Origin: Globodera rostochiensis
Lineage: Eukaryota > Nematoda > Chromadorea > Rhabditida > Heteroderidae
DNA: 64,000 nucleotides
NCBI GenBank assembly: GCA_018350325.1
Contig: JAEVLN010000005.1
Coordinates: 4,500,393 to 4,564,392, forward strand
Reading direction: 5' to 3'
A program made the position numbers and the translations under genes. Under the pieces are notes generated by a model. It was not told the origin of the DNA. It did no database searches and saw only the letters and a list, made by a program, of their open reading frames with translations. Each line of letters starts with the position of its first letter. Within the stretch, counting starts at the first letter, position 1. Below, one piece after another: positions 20,770 to 32,329 of this stretch.

Positions 20770-21808
20770 TCAAATACTTCCCGAATTCGAGTGCCCAATT
20801 TCCTGAATATTTGCGGCGGCATTCTCTTCCACAGAATGTCCAACGACAGAATTCGGAAGTAATTGATGTCGTTCGAATTTCTTTTTCCATCTATACAAAG
20901 TGGCAATTCCAATTTTCAACATTTTGGCAATTTCCTCGTCTTTAATTTTATGAGTTTTGTCCTTAATTTCATAATAACATTTCATTAATTCCTTTTGTTC
21001 GCTGTTGGAGTATATATGTTTTGATGCTGTAGAAGAATTTAATTAAAATAATAAAATAATAATAATACTCACTGGTTTGGCCAAGTTTGTGTTTCCATTT
21101 ATAAATTGTTGCCAAACTGAGCCCCAACTCTTTTGCGACAGTTTTATAAATTTGATTGGGATAAGAGTTTTTGAATCCGTCCCGCTTTAAGTCGGCTTTC
21201 ATCTGATCAAATTTCTCTATCAAATGTTTACGTTCTTTTTTTGGATTTCTTCGGCTTAAGTCTAATTCTTTTTTCCATTTATATATTTTTGGGCGATTTA
21301 CTTTTAAATGTTTAGCAATTTCTTTCTCAATTTGATTTCTTTCTTTCCAAGGAAATTTTCCTTTTTGCTTTAATTCTTCTTTTATTACGTGGAATTTGGC
21401 AACAATTTTACGTTTTCGCTCATTTTCAGCAATATTTTCGTTTGAATTAATTTCTTCGCCATTATTGACATTATCAAAGTGATCAGACTCTGTGAGAGGA
21501 GGATTCTGATCAGTTGAATTGGGTTCAATTTGTCCAGAGTGATCATAATCTGTGAGAGGAGGATTCTGATCAGTTGAATTGGGTTCAATTTGTCCAATTT
21601 GGGTGTTCTGTCGGTCGATTTGGTGATGGACATTTTGTCCAAAGTTTGTTGGCGCCGGCGTTTTTAAATCTTCGGCTTCACCTTTGTCCCACCAGCCTTC
21701 TCCGAATATTTCATCAAATGTTTTGAGCTCCAATTTTACGGATTCGGCTTTGTCCAATAAATTTGTTGAGAAGAATGACACCAAAATTAAAATCGAAAAT
21801 GTTTTCAT
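20770..21808 (-). CDS. secreted FDEIFG/triple-HTH family protein, 330 aa
   Basis: Exon 1 is 21808-21073, intron 21072-21027, exon 2 21026-20770. The leader is MKTFSILILVSFFSTNLL, a more classical signal peptide than the MEEFW type, shared with the gene at 23180. Two 20-residue repeat units (GQIEPNSTDQNPPLT) follow FDEIFGEGWWDKG. Module 1 ends RPKIYKWKKELD and module 2 ends ATIYKWKHKLG. Module 3 in exon 2 reads IATLYRWKKKF with NSVVGHSVEEN after it. An in-frame ATG 33 bases upstream would add MTYSEVFCPNK; the inner ATG is preferred because it starts the hydrophobic segment. Confidence 0.8.
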
Positions 21809-22075
21809 TTTATTTGGGCAAAAAACTTCTGAATAAGTCATGATTTATATGAAATTCCATTTTATAATAACAGAAGCGATATGGGTGTCTTTAATGAATT
21901 TCTTTCAAAATATTTCAAAGGATATTAAATATTCACAAATTTTTACAAATATTAATAAATATTATTTAGCTGATAAAAAAATAATTGAAAGTAATAAATG
22001 GCAGCCCACAACTGAAATGGGCTTTTATATATATAAAATATTCGTGGCATTTTGTAAATATTAAGCCTTTTGAAC
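21809..22075 (-). promoter_or_regulatory. 5' flank of the gene at 20770-21808
   Basis: Holds the CTGAATAAGTCATGATTTATATG leader region, the AGCGATATGGGTGTC block and the CCCACAACTGAAATGGGC block. Closely repeated at about 58800-59010, where no intact gene follows directly. Confidence 0.5.
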
Positions 22076-22079
22076 CGGG

Positions 22080-22500
22080 CCAAATCAATATTCCCTCTCA
22101 TAAATATTTTTCTTAAATAATAAGCGACAAATCTTTAAATGCGAAATGGTTACAGAAAATTCTCAGAAAACATGCTACTAACATATATATGCTACTGATC
22201 CGACTTTTGTTCAAGACTTGTCGATTTTTCACATTGCACAAACCAAACCACCAACAGGAGATCCCCGTCCCCTTAATACTAGTGATGTTTGAGACCCAAA
22301 AACACCGATAACTCGAGACTCGATACCGAGACCAATTGACCCAGATACTCGATACCGAAACTCTCGTGCATCACCACCCACCCCCCACCCATCAATCAAA
22401 TTTCTTCCTCATTTTCTTGTGGACCAAAAGTTTGTCACTCATTGTAATGCTCCTTCTGCTCGTCACCTCCCAGCCAAACTTGGCCCACTATATGTGGGCA
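22080..22500. other. no gene seen; duplicated at 59085-59280
   Basis: 22085-22280 is repeated at about 59080-59275 (shared GATCCGACTTTTGTTCAAGAC). The rest has GAGACTCGATACCGAG low-complexity motifs. Confidence 0.45.
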
Positions 22501-22501
22501 A

Positions 22502-22540
22502 ATGGGACACCTCGGTAGCTCAGTTGGAAGAGCTGTCCAC
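22502..22540 (+). other. tRNA-like fragment, 5' half
   Basis: GGTAGCTCAGTTGGAAGAGCT matches the D-arm half of the tRNA-like cassettes at 37505 and 37789. It then breaks off after CCACGGACT into AT-rich DNA, so there is no T-arm. Confidence 0.6.
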
Positions 22541-22739
22541 GGACTTTAAAAATGAATTTTAATTAATAAATATCGCGAAAAAAATTCGACCACTTTACAT
22601 CCATAAAACGTGGCACTTTTTAGAGGATAACTATTTTTGACCTTTTTTGTGACTATTTTGGCCTTTTTAAGGGATTATTTGACTGACTATTTTTGAGTTT
22701 TTAGGGACTACAAATCTCAGCCCTACTATTCATAATCGA

Positions 22740-23179
22740 TCGCCATTTTAATAAAATGGCGATTTCTTATAGGAAAAATATTTATTTCTTATAGGAAAAA
22801 TATTTATGAGATGTCATGAATATTGATTGATTCGGGTGAGAGAAATTAATATGAATTATATAAATAAATGCCCATTTCATTATGGGCTGTCATTTATTAC
22901 TTTCAATTATTTTATTTAAAAGCTAAAAATATTTATTTTATTTAAAAGCTGATATTTATTTTATTTAAAAGCTAAATAATATTTATTTTATTTAAAAGCT
23001 AAATAATATTTATTTTATAAAAAAATTTGAATATCTTATTATTTTTTAAAATTTAAGAGAATTTTTTACAACAGAAAGGTTATTGACAAATTTTTCCATA
23101 GCAAATTTCCGTTTAATTATAAAATTAATGGAATTTCATATAAATCATGACTTATTCAGCAGTTTTTTGCCCAAATAAA
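22740..23179 (+). promoter_or_regulatory. 5' flank and leader of the gene at 23180
   Basis: Starts in the CGATCGCCATTTTAATAAAATGG block. It includes a threefold local repeat of TATTTATTTTATTTAAAAGCT (about 22925-23015) and ends with an ATTCAG acceptor-like site (AG 23158-23159), about 20 nt before the start codon. Confidence 0.5.
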
Positions 23180-24240
23180 ATGAAAACATTTTCGATTTTA
23201 ATTTTGGTGTCAATCTTTGCAACAAATTTATTGGACAAAGCCAAATCCGTAAAATTGGAACTCAAAACATTTGATGAAATATTTGGAGAAGGCTGGTGGG
23301 ACAAAGGTGAAGCCGAAGATTTAAAAACGCCGGCGCCAACAAACTTTGGACAAAATGTCCATCACCAAATCGACCGACAGAACACCCAAATTGGACAAAT
23401 TGAACCCAATTCAACTGATCAGAATCCTCCTCTCACAGATTATGATCACTCTGGACAAATTGAACCCAATTCAACTGATCAAAATCCTTCTCTCACAGAG
23501 TCTGATCACTCTGATAATGCCAAAAATAGGGAAAAACAGAACGAAATTTCAAACAAAACTATTGCTGAAGATGCGCGAAAACGTAAAATAATCGACAAAT
23601 TCCAAGCAATAAAAGAAGAATTAAAGCAAAAAGGAAAATTTCCTTGGAAAGAAAAAAATCAAATTGAGGAAAAAATTGCTAAACATTTAAAAGTCTGTCG
23701 CTCAAAAATATATAAATGGAAAAAAGAATTTGGCCTAAATCAAAAAGTGTTCAATAAAAATGAGCAAAAAAATTTGGTTGAAAAATTTGATCAGATGAAA
23801 GCCGAGTTAACACGGGCCGGATGCAAAAGTTCATATAAAGGCGAATTAGATAAAACTGTCGCGAAAGAGTTGGGCCTAGGTGTTAGAACAGTGCAAAAAT
23901 GGAAAAGTGAACTTGGCCAAACCGGTGAGTATTTCAAGCCCAATTTTCATTTGAATTTTTTTTTAATCAAAATTCTTTTAAAGCACAACATAAACACTCT
24001 CAAAGCGAGCAAAGGGAATTAATGAAACTTTATTATGAAATTAAAGACAAAAATCCTAAAATTAATAATGAAAAAATCGCCAAAATGTTGAAAATTGGAG
24101 GAAGCACTTTAACGAAATGGAAAAGACAATTTACACGACAGCAATTTCATCCAAATTCTGTCGATTCTGTGGAAGAGAATGCCGCGGCAAATGTTCAGGA
24201 AATTGGGAACTCGAATTTGGGGAGTATTTGTCTGAATTGA
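23180..24240 (+). CDS. secreted FDEIFG/triple-HTH family protein, 333 aa
   Basis: Exon 1 is 23180-23924, intron 23925-23983, exon 2 23984-24240. The acceptor reads TTTTAAAG rather than the usual TTTTACAG, which should still be functional (AG). The leader MKTFSILILVSIFATNLLDK is followed by FDEIFGEGWW at residues 31-40 and two repeat units. Module 1 (about 130-183) contains KVCRSKIYKWKKEFG, with a Cys in the recognition region. Module 2 ends VRTVQKWKSELG. Module 3 reads GSTLTKWKRQF. The C-terminus is extended to GSICLN. All frames are intact. Confidence 0.8.
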
Positions 24241-24249
24241 TTTGAACAA

Positions 24250-24500
24250 TTTCAAGCTTTTCTTAAATTCAAATTTAAACACACTCACAGATTATGTATC
24301 CATTTTAATTACTATGTACATCTCGTCAAATTTTACCCATTGGAAAGGGTGATAAATTTGGATTCGAACTGTTAAATGCAGCTTAAAGGGTGGTTCCCGG
24401 TCCCGTCCGCTTTTTTGCCGAGCGAGATTTTTAACGAGAATGGAATTCCGCTAAATTTAAAATTGCCGTGAACAGAAATTTTATTTTAGTCTTTGTGCCG
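24250..24500 (+). repeat. 3' flank shared with the relic at 15149
   Basis: Reverse-complement match to about 14870-15140, which shows that the duplicated unit extends at least 250 bases past the stop codon in this lineage. Confidence 0.6.
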
Positions 24501-24623
24501 AGGTCGGGGGAACATATGGAAACAGTCGAAGAACGACGATTAGCGCAAATGAATTAATTCGCTTTTTTTCCTTTTATGCCGTCCATGACTGGTGTCGCGT
24601 CGCGTTTAACGGTGACTGACTAC

Positions 24624-24803
24624 TAGAGATCGGACGGTACGGGAAAGTACCGACGCTTTTTCGGTACTTTTGGTACTCAGGCATCGGTACTTTCTCGAAA
24701 AGTACCGACCGAACCTTTTCGGAAAGTACCGATGGTTTTCGGTACCGGTACTTTTTCGGTACTTTACCGAAAAGTACCGACCGACCCTTCTGGCCGGTCT
24801 CTA
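24624..24803. mobile_element. compact GTACCG MITE, about 180 bp
   Basis: The ends TAGAGATCGG and CCGGTCTCTA are inverted with one mismatch. The interior is almost wholly CGGTAC and GTACCG palindromes. Outer TA dinucleotides could be a TA target duplication. It is a reversed, gap-free relative of 3208-4700. Confidence 0.7.
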
Positions 24804-25109
24804 CTGACAACCCATTTCCGCATTGCCATTTTTATCTATTTTTTGTCAATCTACAGTATTAAATATGCATTTTAATATGACTTTCAAAACTATGCATTGA
24901 AGTAAATAAACTAAAAATAACATTTTTTATGTAACTTAATATTTTGAAAAAGTATAAATTACATTTATTAGCACTAACCCCGCAAAATCGATGGGATTCC
25001 GCTGCGTGTCACAAGGACCTCACACTCATTGGACGACGATTGACTGTCCAATTTGCTGAAAAGAAATGGGGTAAAAACATTATTATTTATTCTAAATTTT
25101 CAATTGACA

Positions 25110-25450
25110 AATTTTTTCATAATGAGCGAAAACGTAAAATAATCGACAAATTCCACGCAATGAAAGACGAATTAAAGCAAAAAGGAAAATATTCAACAAA
25201 AGAATGGGCTCAAATTGGCAATAAAATTGCTAAACATTTAAAAGTAAATCGCTCAAAAATATATAAATGGAAAAAAAATTTGGCCTAAGTCAAAAAAGGC
25301 ATAACTTCGGAAAAGAAAAAAATGAGCGAAAACATTTTGTAGAAAAATTTGATCAAAGAAAAGCCGAATTAAATCGGGCCGGATTCAAAAACTCTTATCC
25401 CGATTGGGCCTCACTCAGAACGCTGTTCTATTTTTATTTTCATAAACTTT
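25110..25450 (+). pseudogene. truncated multi-HTH family copy
   Basis: The ATTGACAAATTTTTTCATA flank sequence joins directly to codons for ERKRKIIDKFHAMKDEL, so the signal peptide, FDEIFG motif and repeats are deleted. In module 1 the TGGAAAAAA tract is short by one base relative to intact copies, causing a stop after KWKKNLA. Module 2 continues in another frame to GFKNSYP and then ends. No exon 2. Confidence 0.75.
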
Positions 25451-25459
25451 GAACAATTC

Positions 25460-26130
25460 AAGCTTTTGTAGAGCGGTTCTCCAACAGATACGAACCCTGG
25501 TTTACAAAAATTTCCACTCCAATATTTATTACATCCATTTGCTTCAAAAGTGCCATCTTTAGGGGTGCAAAATCCGAAATTTTGCTCAAATTCCGAAATC
25601 CGAAACCCGAAATCCGAAACGGCCAAAAAACCCGAAATTTTCCGGAATTTTGCCCACCCCTGGAATGGACGTCGGTTCGAGGCCCACCGTTGGGTCGTTC
25701 TCTTTTGCACTTTCGCAGCGGACCGACGGAGCACGACGTGGCGCTCCTTGGACAAAAAATTTTGCCCCTTGAGCAATTTTCTGTAATAGTCAGGCTGTGC
25801 CCCCCCCCCTTTTTAAAACAAAAATTTTTTTTTCCAAAGTTGATGAAAAGGTTTTTCTAAGGGTATTTTGGGGCTTAGAATCCGGATCTGACGACAAAGC
25901 CTGCGGGATCGGATTAGCGGGATTAATCCCGCAAATCCCGCAATCCCGCATTTTAAATTTGCGGGATCCCGCGCGGGATTTTTAAATTTTACCAAAAAAA
26001 TCAAAACACCTTTCAAACTGGACCGAATTGTTCAATTTGTATCATTTGAAGCTCTTATTTATCCAAGACTACTTGTAACTAGGGCCGGGACCGGGATTTA
26101 TTGGGGGAAACCGGGATTGGGATTAACCGA
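25460..26130. other. no certain gene
   Basis: Low-complexity CCGAAATCCGAAA (25575-25640) and GCGGGATCCCGC (25905-25980) tracts. On the minus strand about 25465-25570 encodes a cysteine-containing stretch (CNKYWSGNFCKPGF) that could be a captured exon scrap, not supported further. Confidence 0.35.
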
Positions 26131-26290
26131 GATTGACAATGGGGGCATTTTTTTTTGTAATGGCCAAGGGTGAACCAAATTTTTTAAATTCAAAAATATC
26201 TTCCTCATTGTCTTCAACTTCGATTGCCTCAGCATCAAATTTTTTGAGAATTCTGGCTTCACTTCTGCTGCTGGGGCTGAAGAAGTGGTC

Positions 26291-26312
26291 GGCGGTGCCG
26301 ATAGGCGCCGCC
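26291..26312. repeat. dispersed GC-rich hairpin
   Basis: GGCGGTGCC and GGCGCCGCC around GATA, followed by GGGGAAAATTTTTGAATTTTTGACTCC. Confidence 0.6.
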
Positions 26313-26339
26313 GGGGAAAATTTTTGAATTTTTGACTCC

Positions 26340-27300
26340 ATTATTTACCAATTTTATAGGTAAAATAAAGGTCCCCTATGGTTTTGTAAGTTCGTCCAAC
26401 CAGAAAATAAAAATTCCAAAAAGTTGTAAAAAGCGGCCCAAAAACTTTTTAAAAATCATAAATTAAGAAATTGTTTCCTCCACACAAATCCTCACCAAAA
26501 GACATAAAATGCAATTTGAACAATCGGGGGTTGAACATCCACCCCCAACACTTACGACCTACACCACTCACCACTACACCAGACGATATAAGTATTTTTT
26601 ATTAAAAATTCAATTCTTATCATACTCCACTTGTGTAATTTGTGAGCATCGAGTCTTTTTAAAATTTAAAGATTTGGCAAAACGTCAATGCTAATTTTGA
26701 ATAAACTAGCATTATTCACTAACAATTTTCAATCCCCCAAATCCCGCACTTGCTTTAACACCAAAGCAACTTTTTTCTTAACATTCGGCGCAGCCGGTTC
26801 GGCGCCTAAGCCTAACGAACCCCAACCAGAAGTGGCCACCAGACTTAAATGTCCAGACTCAAGTGGCCAGACTCAAGTGGCCACCAGACTCAAATGCTCA
26901 AATGGCAAGACTCAAACGACCTCTACCGACTGGTTCTACTCCCAAAGTGAGCGTTTTGCTCTTTTAATTTAATAATACTCTTTTTTACTGATGATTCTTT
27001 GTCGAAAAGCAAAAAAAAAAATTTGGTTAAAAGTTCGGCTTTAGTAACATGCACTACCCCATTAAAGGAATATTTCTAATAAATTTACAAATATTTTTAA
27101 ATTAAAATGCTCGCAAAAAAATGAATTTTTGAATTAATTCAGCACATTTCTGAGATAGCGCTCGAATAGTGGCAAAAACATGGGCAAAGAGATAATTTTT
27201 TTGCTAATTTTTTATTGAGTTTTTTCGACTTGAGTCAAATCTAAATGTTTATGTTTCATTTTCATTTTTATCTTTATCTTCTCAAAATTAAAGTCAACTA
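26340..27300. other. no gene seen
   Basis: Contains AGTGGCCACCAGACTCAAATG-type local repeats (26829-26905), a CCTAAGCCTAACGAACCCC motif (26806-26824, shared with 14650) and AT-rich DNA. Confidence 0.45.
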
Positions 27301-27360
27301 TACAACATCAACAAGTGAAATTCAAGTTTTCATAATGAATTTTTCCAAATCATTGACCAT

Positions 27361-28772
27361 TTAAATATTTCCCGAATTCGAGTTCCCAATTTTCTGAACA
27401 TTTGCCGCGGCATTCTCTTCCACAGAATGTCCATCGACAGAATTTGGTTTAAATTGCTTTTTCCATTTGTACAAAGTGGCTCTGCTGATGTTAAGGCTTT
27501 TGGCAATGTCCCCAACACTCATTTTAGGATTTTTATCTTTAATTTCATAATAATGTTTAATCAATTCCTTTTGTTCGCTGTCGGAGTATTTATTTGGTGC
27601 TATAAAAAAAATTTTAATTAATTTAAATAAATGAATAAATTTGGATTCAAAATACTCACTGGATTGGCCAAGTTCACTTTTCCAATTGGAAATTGTTCTA
27701 ACACTTAAGCCCAACTCTTTTGCGACAGTTTCATTTATTTGATTTGAATAAGAGTTTTTAAATCCGGTACGCTTTAACTCGGCTTTCATTTGATCAAATT
27801 TCTCCACCAAATTTTTTCGCTCAATGTTTGGTTTTCTTTGAATTAAGCCAAATTCTTTTTTCCATTTATTTATTGTGCGAATATTTACCCCAAATCTTTC
27901 AACAATTTCTTTGTCTAATTCTTTGCATGATTTTTTGTCGTCACCGGAATTTGCACTTTCTATTTGCATTAACTTTTTTACAATTTCAACCTTTTCATCG
28001 TCTGAGTAATTTGTCCCTAAAAAAGCAAAATTTTGAATATTCTTATTTTTGAAAAAATTTGGGAATTTTTGTGTTTGATTTGAATTGTGATAGTTGAGAT
28101 AACATATTTTTTGTGGTTTTTAGTAAATATTTAAGAATAAATCTCACCGGTTTGGCCAAGTTCATTTTTCCAATTGGAAATTGTTCTAGCAGTTATACCC
28201 AACTTTTTCGCTACAGTTTCATTTATTTCATTGTGATAAGAGTTTTTAAATCCGGCACGCTTTAACTCGGCTTTCATTTGATCAAATTTCTCTATTAAAT
28301 TAATTCGCTCATTTTTTGTCTTTTTTTGACTTAGGCCAAATTCTTTTTTCCATTTATATATTTTTTTGCGACTGACTTTTAAATGTTTAGCAATTTTATC
28401 CTCAATTTGAGTTCTTTCTTTTGCCGAAAATTTCCCTTTTTGCTTAAATTCTTCTTTCATTGCGTTGAATTTGTCGATTATTCTATGTTTTCGCTCATCT
28501 TCGGCAATATTATGTTCAATTTGTCCAAGCTGATCAGTTGAATTGGGTTCAATTTGTCCAATTTGGGTGTTCTGTCGGTCGATTTGGTGATGGACATTTT
28601 GTCCAAAGTTTGTTGGCGCCGACATTTTCAAATCTTCGGCTTCACCTTTGTCCCACCAGCCTTCTCCGAATATTTCATCAAATGTTTTGAGTTCCAATTT
28701 TACGGATTCGGCTTTGTCCAGCGAATTTGTTGCAAATAATGCCACCAAAATTAAAATCCAAAATTCTTCCAT
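27361..28772 (-). CDS. three-exon family member with five HTH-like modules, 406 aa
   Basis: Exon 1 is 28772-28148, exon 2 28016-27660, exon 3 27599-27361. All introns are phase 1 with GTGAG donors; acceptors read TTTTTTAG and TTTATAG. Exon 2 is 357 bp (119 codons), so adding it keeps the frame. Exon 1 has the MEEFWILILVALFATN leader, FDEIFGEGWWDKG, a single complete GQIEPNSTDQ and two modules ending KKIYKWKKEFG and RTISNWKNELG. Exon 2 adds two more (INKWKKEFG and RTISNWKSELG). The first is quite diverged (SDDEKVEIVKKLMQIES), the second close to normal module 2. Exon 3 is the usual third module (ATLYKWKKQF). This is the only expanded copy in the window. Confidence 0.75.
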
Positions 28773-29150
28773 TTTGGGCAAAAAAGCTTGAATTTAGAGA
28801 GATTTATGTTTAATTAGAGTTAATTTAATAAAATTTAAAGGAAAATTTGATGGGAAAATTTCTCAATTAATTTATTTTAAAAATTTCTATCAAAAATTTT
28901 CTTAAATTTATTTACAATATTAATAAATATTATTTAGCTTTAATAAAAAAAAGTAATAAATGACAGCCCACAATTGAAAGGGGCCTTCATATAAATCTTA
29001 TTCTTAACCCGAATCAATTTCCTGACATTTCTTAAACATTTTATAAGCCTTTTGAACCGGGACCAATTCAATAATCCCTGACATTTGTAATTAAATTTCC
29101 CTGTACTTTATAAAAATGGCGATCAATTGTGAATAGCTAAATAAAAAAAT
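28773..29150 (-). promoter_or_regulatory. 5' flank of the five-module gene
   Basis: Leader GCCCAAAATGG next to the start, then the shared GGGCTGTCATTTATTAC block and the GAACCGGGACCAATTCAAT and TTATAAAAATGGCGATC blocks, in minus orientation. Confidence 0.5.
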
Positions 29151-29154
29151 ATTT

Positions 29155-30140
29155 TTTGATATTAATAATTTTAATTGGTCGAGACGAAATTTGAATTTTA
29201 ATTGATAGACCCATAATGTCGGGAGTAGAAATCTTTTGCGCGGCAGTCAGAACATTCTAAACTGCGCCACAATGTGACCCTTTTCGTTGACATTTTCCCG
29301 TCATCACAGATTATTCTTTTTGCATTCCCTCTAACTTTATCCAATAAATTTGTTTTTATTATTATTATTAATTTTTAATTTTCGGGACCATACAGCGTTT
29401 AAACGCTCTATGGGTGTTTAAAAAAATATTGAAATAATAAATGACAAGCAAACAATTGAAGGCCCGAATCCAATATTCCTGACATTGCTTAAATATGTTT
29501 CCTACAAGAATAATCATTTTCGTTCATTTTACTCTTTTTTTTTTATTGTTTCTGACTTTATCCAATAAATGTCTTATGTCAATCTTTAACAACATTTTTA
29601 GATTTTATATTCATTTTGTAGCCCATTCAATTCTCTATTATCTCCTTTAAACGCGATTCAATAATATCCCTAACCAACAATGAAATGCCCGATTCAAAAA
29701 TTTCCACCCTTTTTTGGGTTAAAAAAGCACCGTCACTCAGACACTAAAAAAAATTCGGGTAACCAAAAAAAAAAATGTATTTAAAGTCCAAATAAATTAT
29801 GTAGGAAGCATGGGACAGACCTCAAACGTAGTGGAAGACCCCGGCCAGTGAACAACTCCTTGACCCGTTAGCTCATCAAATTGGGGGTGGACCAAAATCC
29901 AAGGATTTGATGCTTAAAGTTAGGGTTGGTCCCCGAACCCCGTCTTTTTTTAATCGGGGTTCTCGTCCCCGACCCGACATTTTCGGCAATATGGAATGAA
30001 TTTTCCAACAAGACTCCGCTCCGGCCCACAGGGCAAAAGAAACCCAGGACTGCTGCAGGGCAAATTTTCCCGGTTTTATCGGTGCTTAGGATGACCCCCC
30101 CCCCCCTTAATCTCCTGACTTAACCCCATGAATTATTCCG
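29155..30140. other. no gene seen
   Basis: 29200-29300 shares the AGTCAGAACATTC segment with 41545 and 42715 in reverse. 29455-29560 repeats flank blocks. 29925-29985 has C-rich CCCCGAACCCCG motifs resembling the MITE at 13441. Confidence 0.4.
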
Positions 30141-30149
30141 TGTGGTTAA

Positions 30150-30330
30150 TTTTGGAGTCAAGGGCATGTGCCAAGCCCCACAAAACTTTGAGGGCGCTTC
30201 GACTTTCCCTTCTCCGGGAATGGGACAAAATATCCGCCCAGGAGCTGCGTGCCATCTGCGAAATTTTTCCGCACGTTTCCGCCTCTGTAGCCGCTCCAAT
30301 GGGGGGCACTTTGAAACTTCCTGATTGTTA
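30150..30330 (+). pseudogene. Tc1/mariner-like transposase C-terminal scrap
   Basis: Open codons read PHKTLRALRLSLLREWDKIS, then AQELRAICEIFP. In the next frame ARFRLCSRSNGGHFE follows. The spacing of EWDKIS, LR, FP, R and GG matches the C-terminus typical of Tc1-like transposases (W-x-x-I-S ... LR ... P-x-R ... GG). One frameshift and no catalytic DDE part, so it is a relic. Confidence 0.5.
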
Positions 30331-30516
30331 TTATTCTACTTTTTTCACTTTTTCGTGACTAAAATTCTGCCACCAAAAAATGAAAATTTTTAAATTTTTT
30401 ATCCATATTTTATGGCCATATTTGGAAATTTTTTATCCATATAATTAGCGGCCCTACTTATTTTATTAGAACCCAGAATTGTTTTAAAATAGCAACAGTA
30501 AAGAATAGGCAAAATG

Positions 30517-30562
30517 GTAACCCCGGCAGGTGGGACTCGAACCCACGACCTCCAAAATTTAG
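30517..30562 (-). other. tRNA-like fragment, 3' half
   Basis: On the minus strand it has GTGGGTTCGAGTCCCAC (T-arm with box B) and the GGGGTTACCATTTTGCCTATTC tail shared with the cassettes at 37.5 and 38.5 kb. The D-arm half is absent. Confidence 0.65.
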
Positions 30563-30599
30563 TCAAAAATTCAAAAATTTTCATGGAAGCAGAATTCTC

Positions 30600-30990
30600 A
30601 AAAAAAAAAAAATTGGTTTAACAAAAATGCATTCTTTTGACCAACGATCATTCTTCTCCCCGCCCTCACTCAATTGTTTTCCCCAATTAACAATTGTCCC
30701 GGGGGCGGTTCCTCGCACCTTTTGGGCTGTTACCCAACACCTCTGATCACCCCCCAATCACTTCTAATCGGATCCGGATCCCGATCAACCAATTCCCCTC
30801 CCCACTTCCCTACCCGAATCGGGGGAACTTTCCCCATATTATGTAATCCCTCCCCCCGAATAAAAAACGGCACATTTTACATTCGTGCTTGGAGGGCCGG
30901 CCAAACCCATTGCTGGCCCCAGCATTCACTTTCGAAACCGAAAGAAAAATTTCGTTATTTTTTTCGTCTGGCGAAAATGAAGCAGCAATT
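30600..30990. other. no gene seen
   Basis: C-rich patches (30700-30810) in otherwise plain DNA. Confidence 0.35.
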
Positions 30991-30994
30991 TCAC

Positions 30995-31357
30995 TTTTCC
31001 TCCAAGGCGAATTTAAAATTTCAATTTGGCTATTCACAATCGATCGCCATTTTTATAAAATATTTATTTTTAAGAAAAATCTCAACAAAATGTCACGAAT
31101 ATTGATTTGGTCCCGGTTCAAATGGCCCATTTTAATTGTGGGCTATCATTTATTACTTTCAATAATTTTTTTATTAAAGCTAAATTATATTTATTAATAT
31201 TGTAGAATTTGAATATTTATTATTTTTGAACTTTTAAGAAATTTGTGAGAAATTTTCAATTGACAAATTTTTTCATATCGAATTTCCGTTAAATTATAAT
31301 TTATTTGGAATTTCATATAAATCTCCCAAAATTCAGATTTTATTTTGCCCAAATAAA
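30995..31357 (+). promoter_or_regulatory. 5' flank and leader of the gene at 31358
   Basis: Carries the CACTTTTCCTCCAAGG block, TTTGGCTATTCACAATCG, TTTGGTCCCGGTTCAAATGG and GGGCTATCATTTATTAC. An ATTCAG acceptor-like site (AG 31335-31336) lies 21 nt before the ATG. Confidence 0.5.
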
Positions 31358-32328
31358 ATGGACGACTTTTGGATTTTAATTTTTGTGGCATTCTTCTTCG
31401 CAACAAATTCAGTGGACAAAGCCGAATCCGTAAAATTGGAACTCAAAACATTTGATGAAATATTCGGAGAAGGCTGGTGGGACAAAGGTGAAGCCGAAGA
31501 TTTGAAAAGGCCGGCGCCAACAAACTTTGGACAAAATGTCCATCACCAAATCGACCGACAGAACACCCAAATTGGACAAATTGAACCCAATTCAACTGAT
31601 CAGAATCCTCCTCTCACAGAGTCTGATCACTTTGATAATGCCAAAAATGGGGAAGAAAATATTGCCGAAATTGAGCGAAAACGTAAAATAATCGACAAAT
31701 TCCTCGCAATAAAAGACGAATTTAAGCAAAAAAGAAAATATTCAACAAAAGAATGGGCCCAAATTGGCAATAAAATTGCTAAACATTTAAAAGTCTGTCG
31801 CTCAACAATATATGAATGGAAAAAAGAATTGGGCTTAACTCAAAGAAATCCAAAAAATGAGCGAAAAAATTTGGTAGAGAAATTTGATCAAATGAAAGCC
31901 AAATTAAAGCGGGCCGGGCTTAAAAACTCTTATCCCAATCAAATAAATAAAACTGTCGCAAAAGAATTGGGCCTCAATTATGTAACAATTTACAGATGGA
32001 AAAGTGAACTTGGCCAAACCAGTGAGTATTTCGGGCCCAATTTTTATTTATTTATATTAAAAATTCTTTTACAGAACAACATAAACACTCCGACAGCGAA
32101 CAAAAGGAATTGATGAAACGTTATTATAAAATTAAAGACAAAAATCCTAAAATTACAAATGAGGAAATTGTTAAAAGCTTGAAAATTGGAAAAACCACTT
32201 TGGTTAGATGGAAAAAACAATTTAATTTTAACCGACAGCAATTCCAACCAAATTCTGTCGATTCTGTGGAAGAGAATGCCGCGGCAAATGTTCAGGAATT
32301 TGAGAACTCGAATTCGGGGAGTATTTGA
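31358..32328 (+). CDS. secreted FDEIFG/triple-HTH family protein, 305 aa
   Basis: Exon 1 is 31358-32021, intron 32022-32074, exon 2 32075-32328. The leader MDDFWILIFVAFFFATNSVDK resembles the frameshifted copy at 43165. One complete GQIEPNSTDQNPPLT unit follows FDEIFGEGWWDKG. Module 1 reads KVCRSTIYEWKKELG, with Glu replacing the usual Lys before W, which would change the basic face of the recognition helix. Module 2 ends VTIYRWKSELG and module 3 TTLVRWKKQF. All frames are intact. Confidence 0.8.
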
Positions 32329-32329
32329 T

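Noticed and set aside
25411..25776. Minus-strand frame with CTPKDGTFEANGCNKYW
   Set aside because: The cysteine spacing is suggestive of an extracellular domain, but the rest is low-complexity GFRISE-type sequence. Not enough to call a gene.
30674..31105. 143-codon frame MFSPINNCPGG
   Set aside because: Ends inside the 5'-flank cassette of the next gene and has no domain or codon signal.
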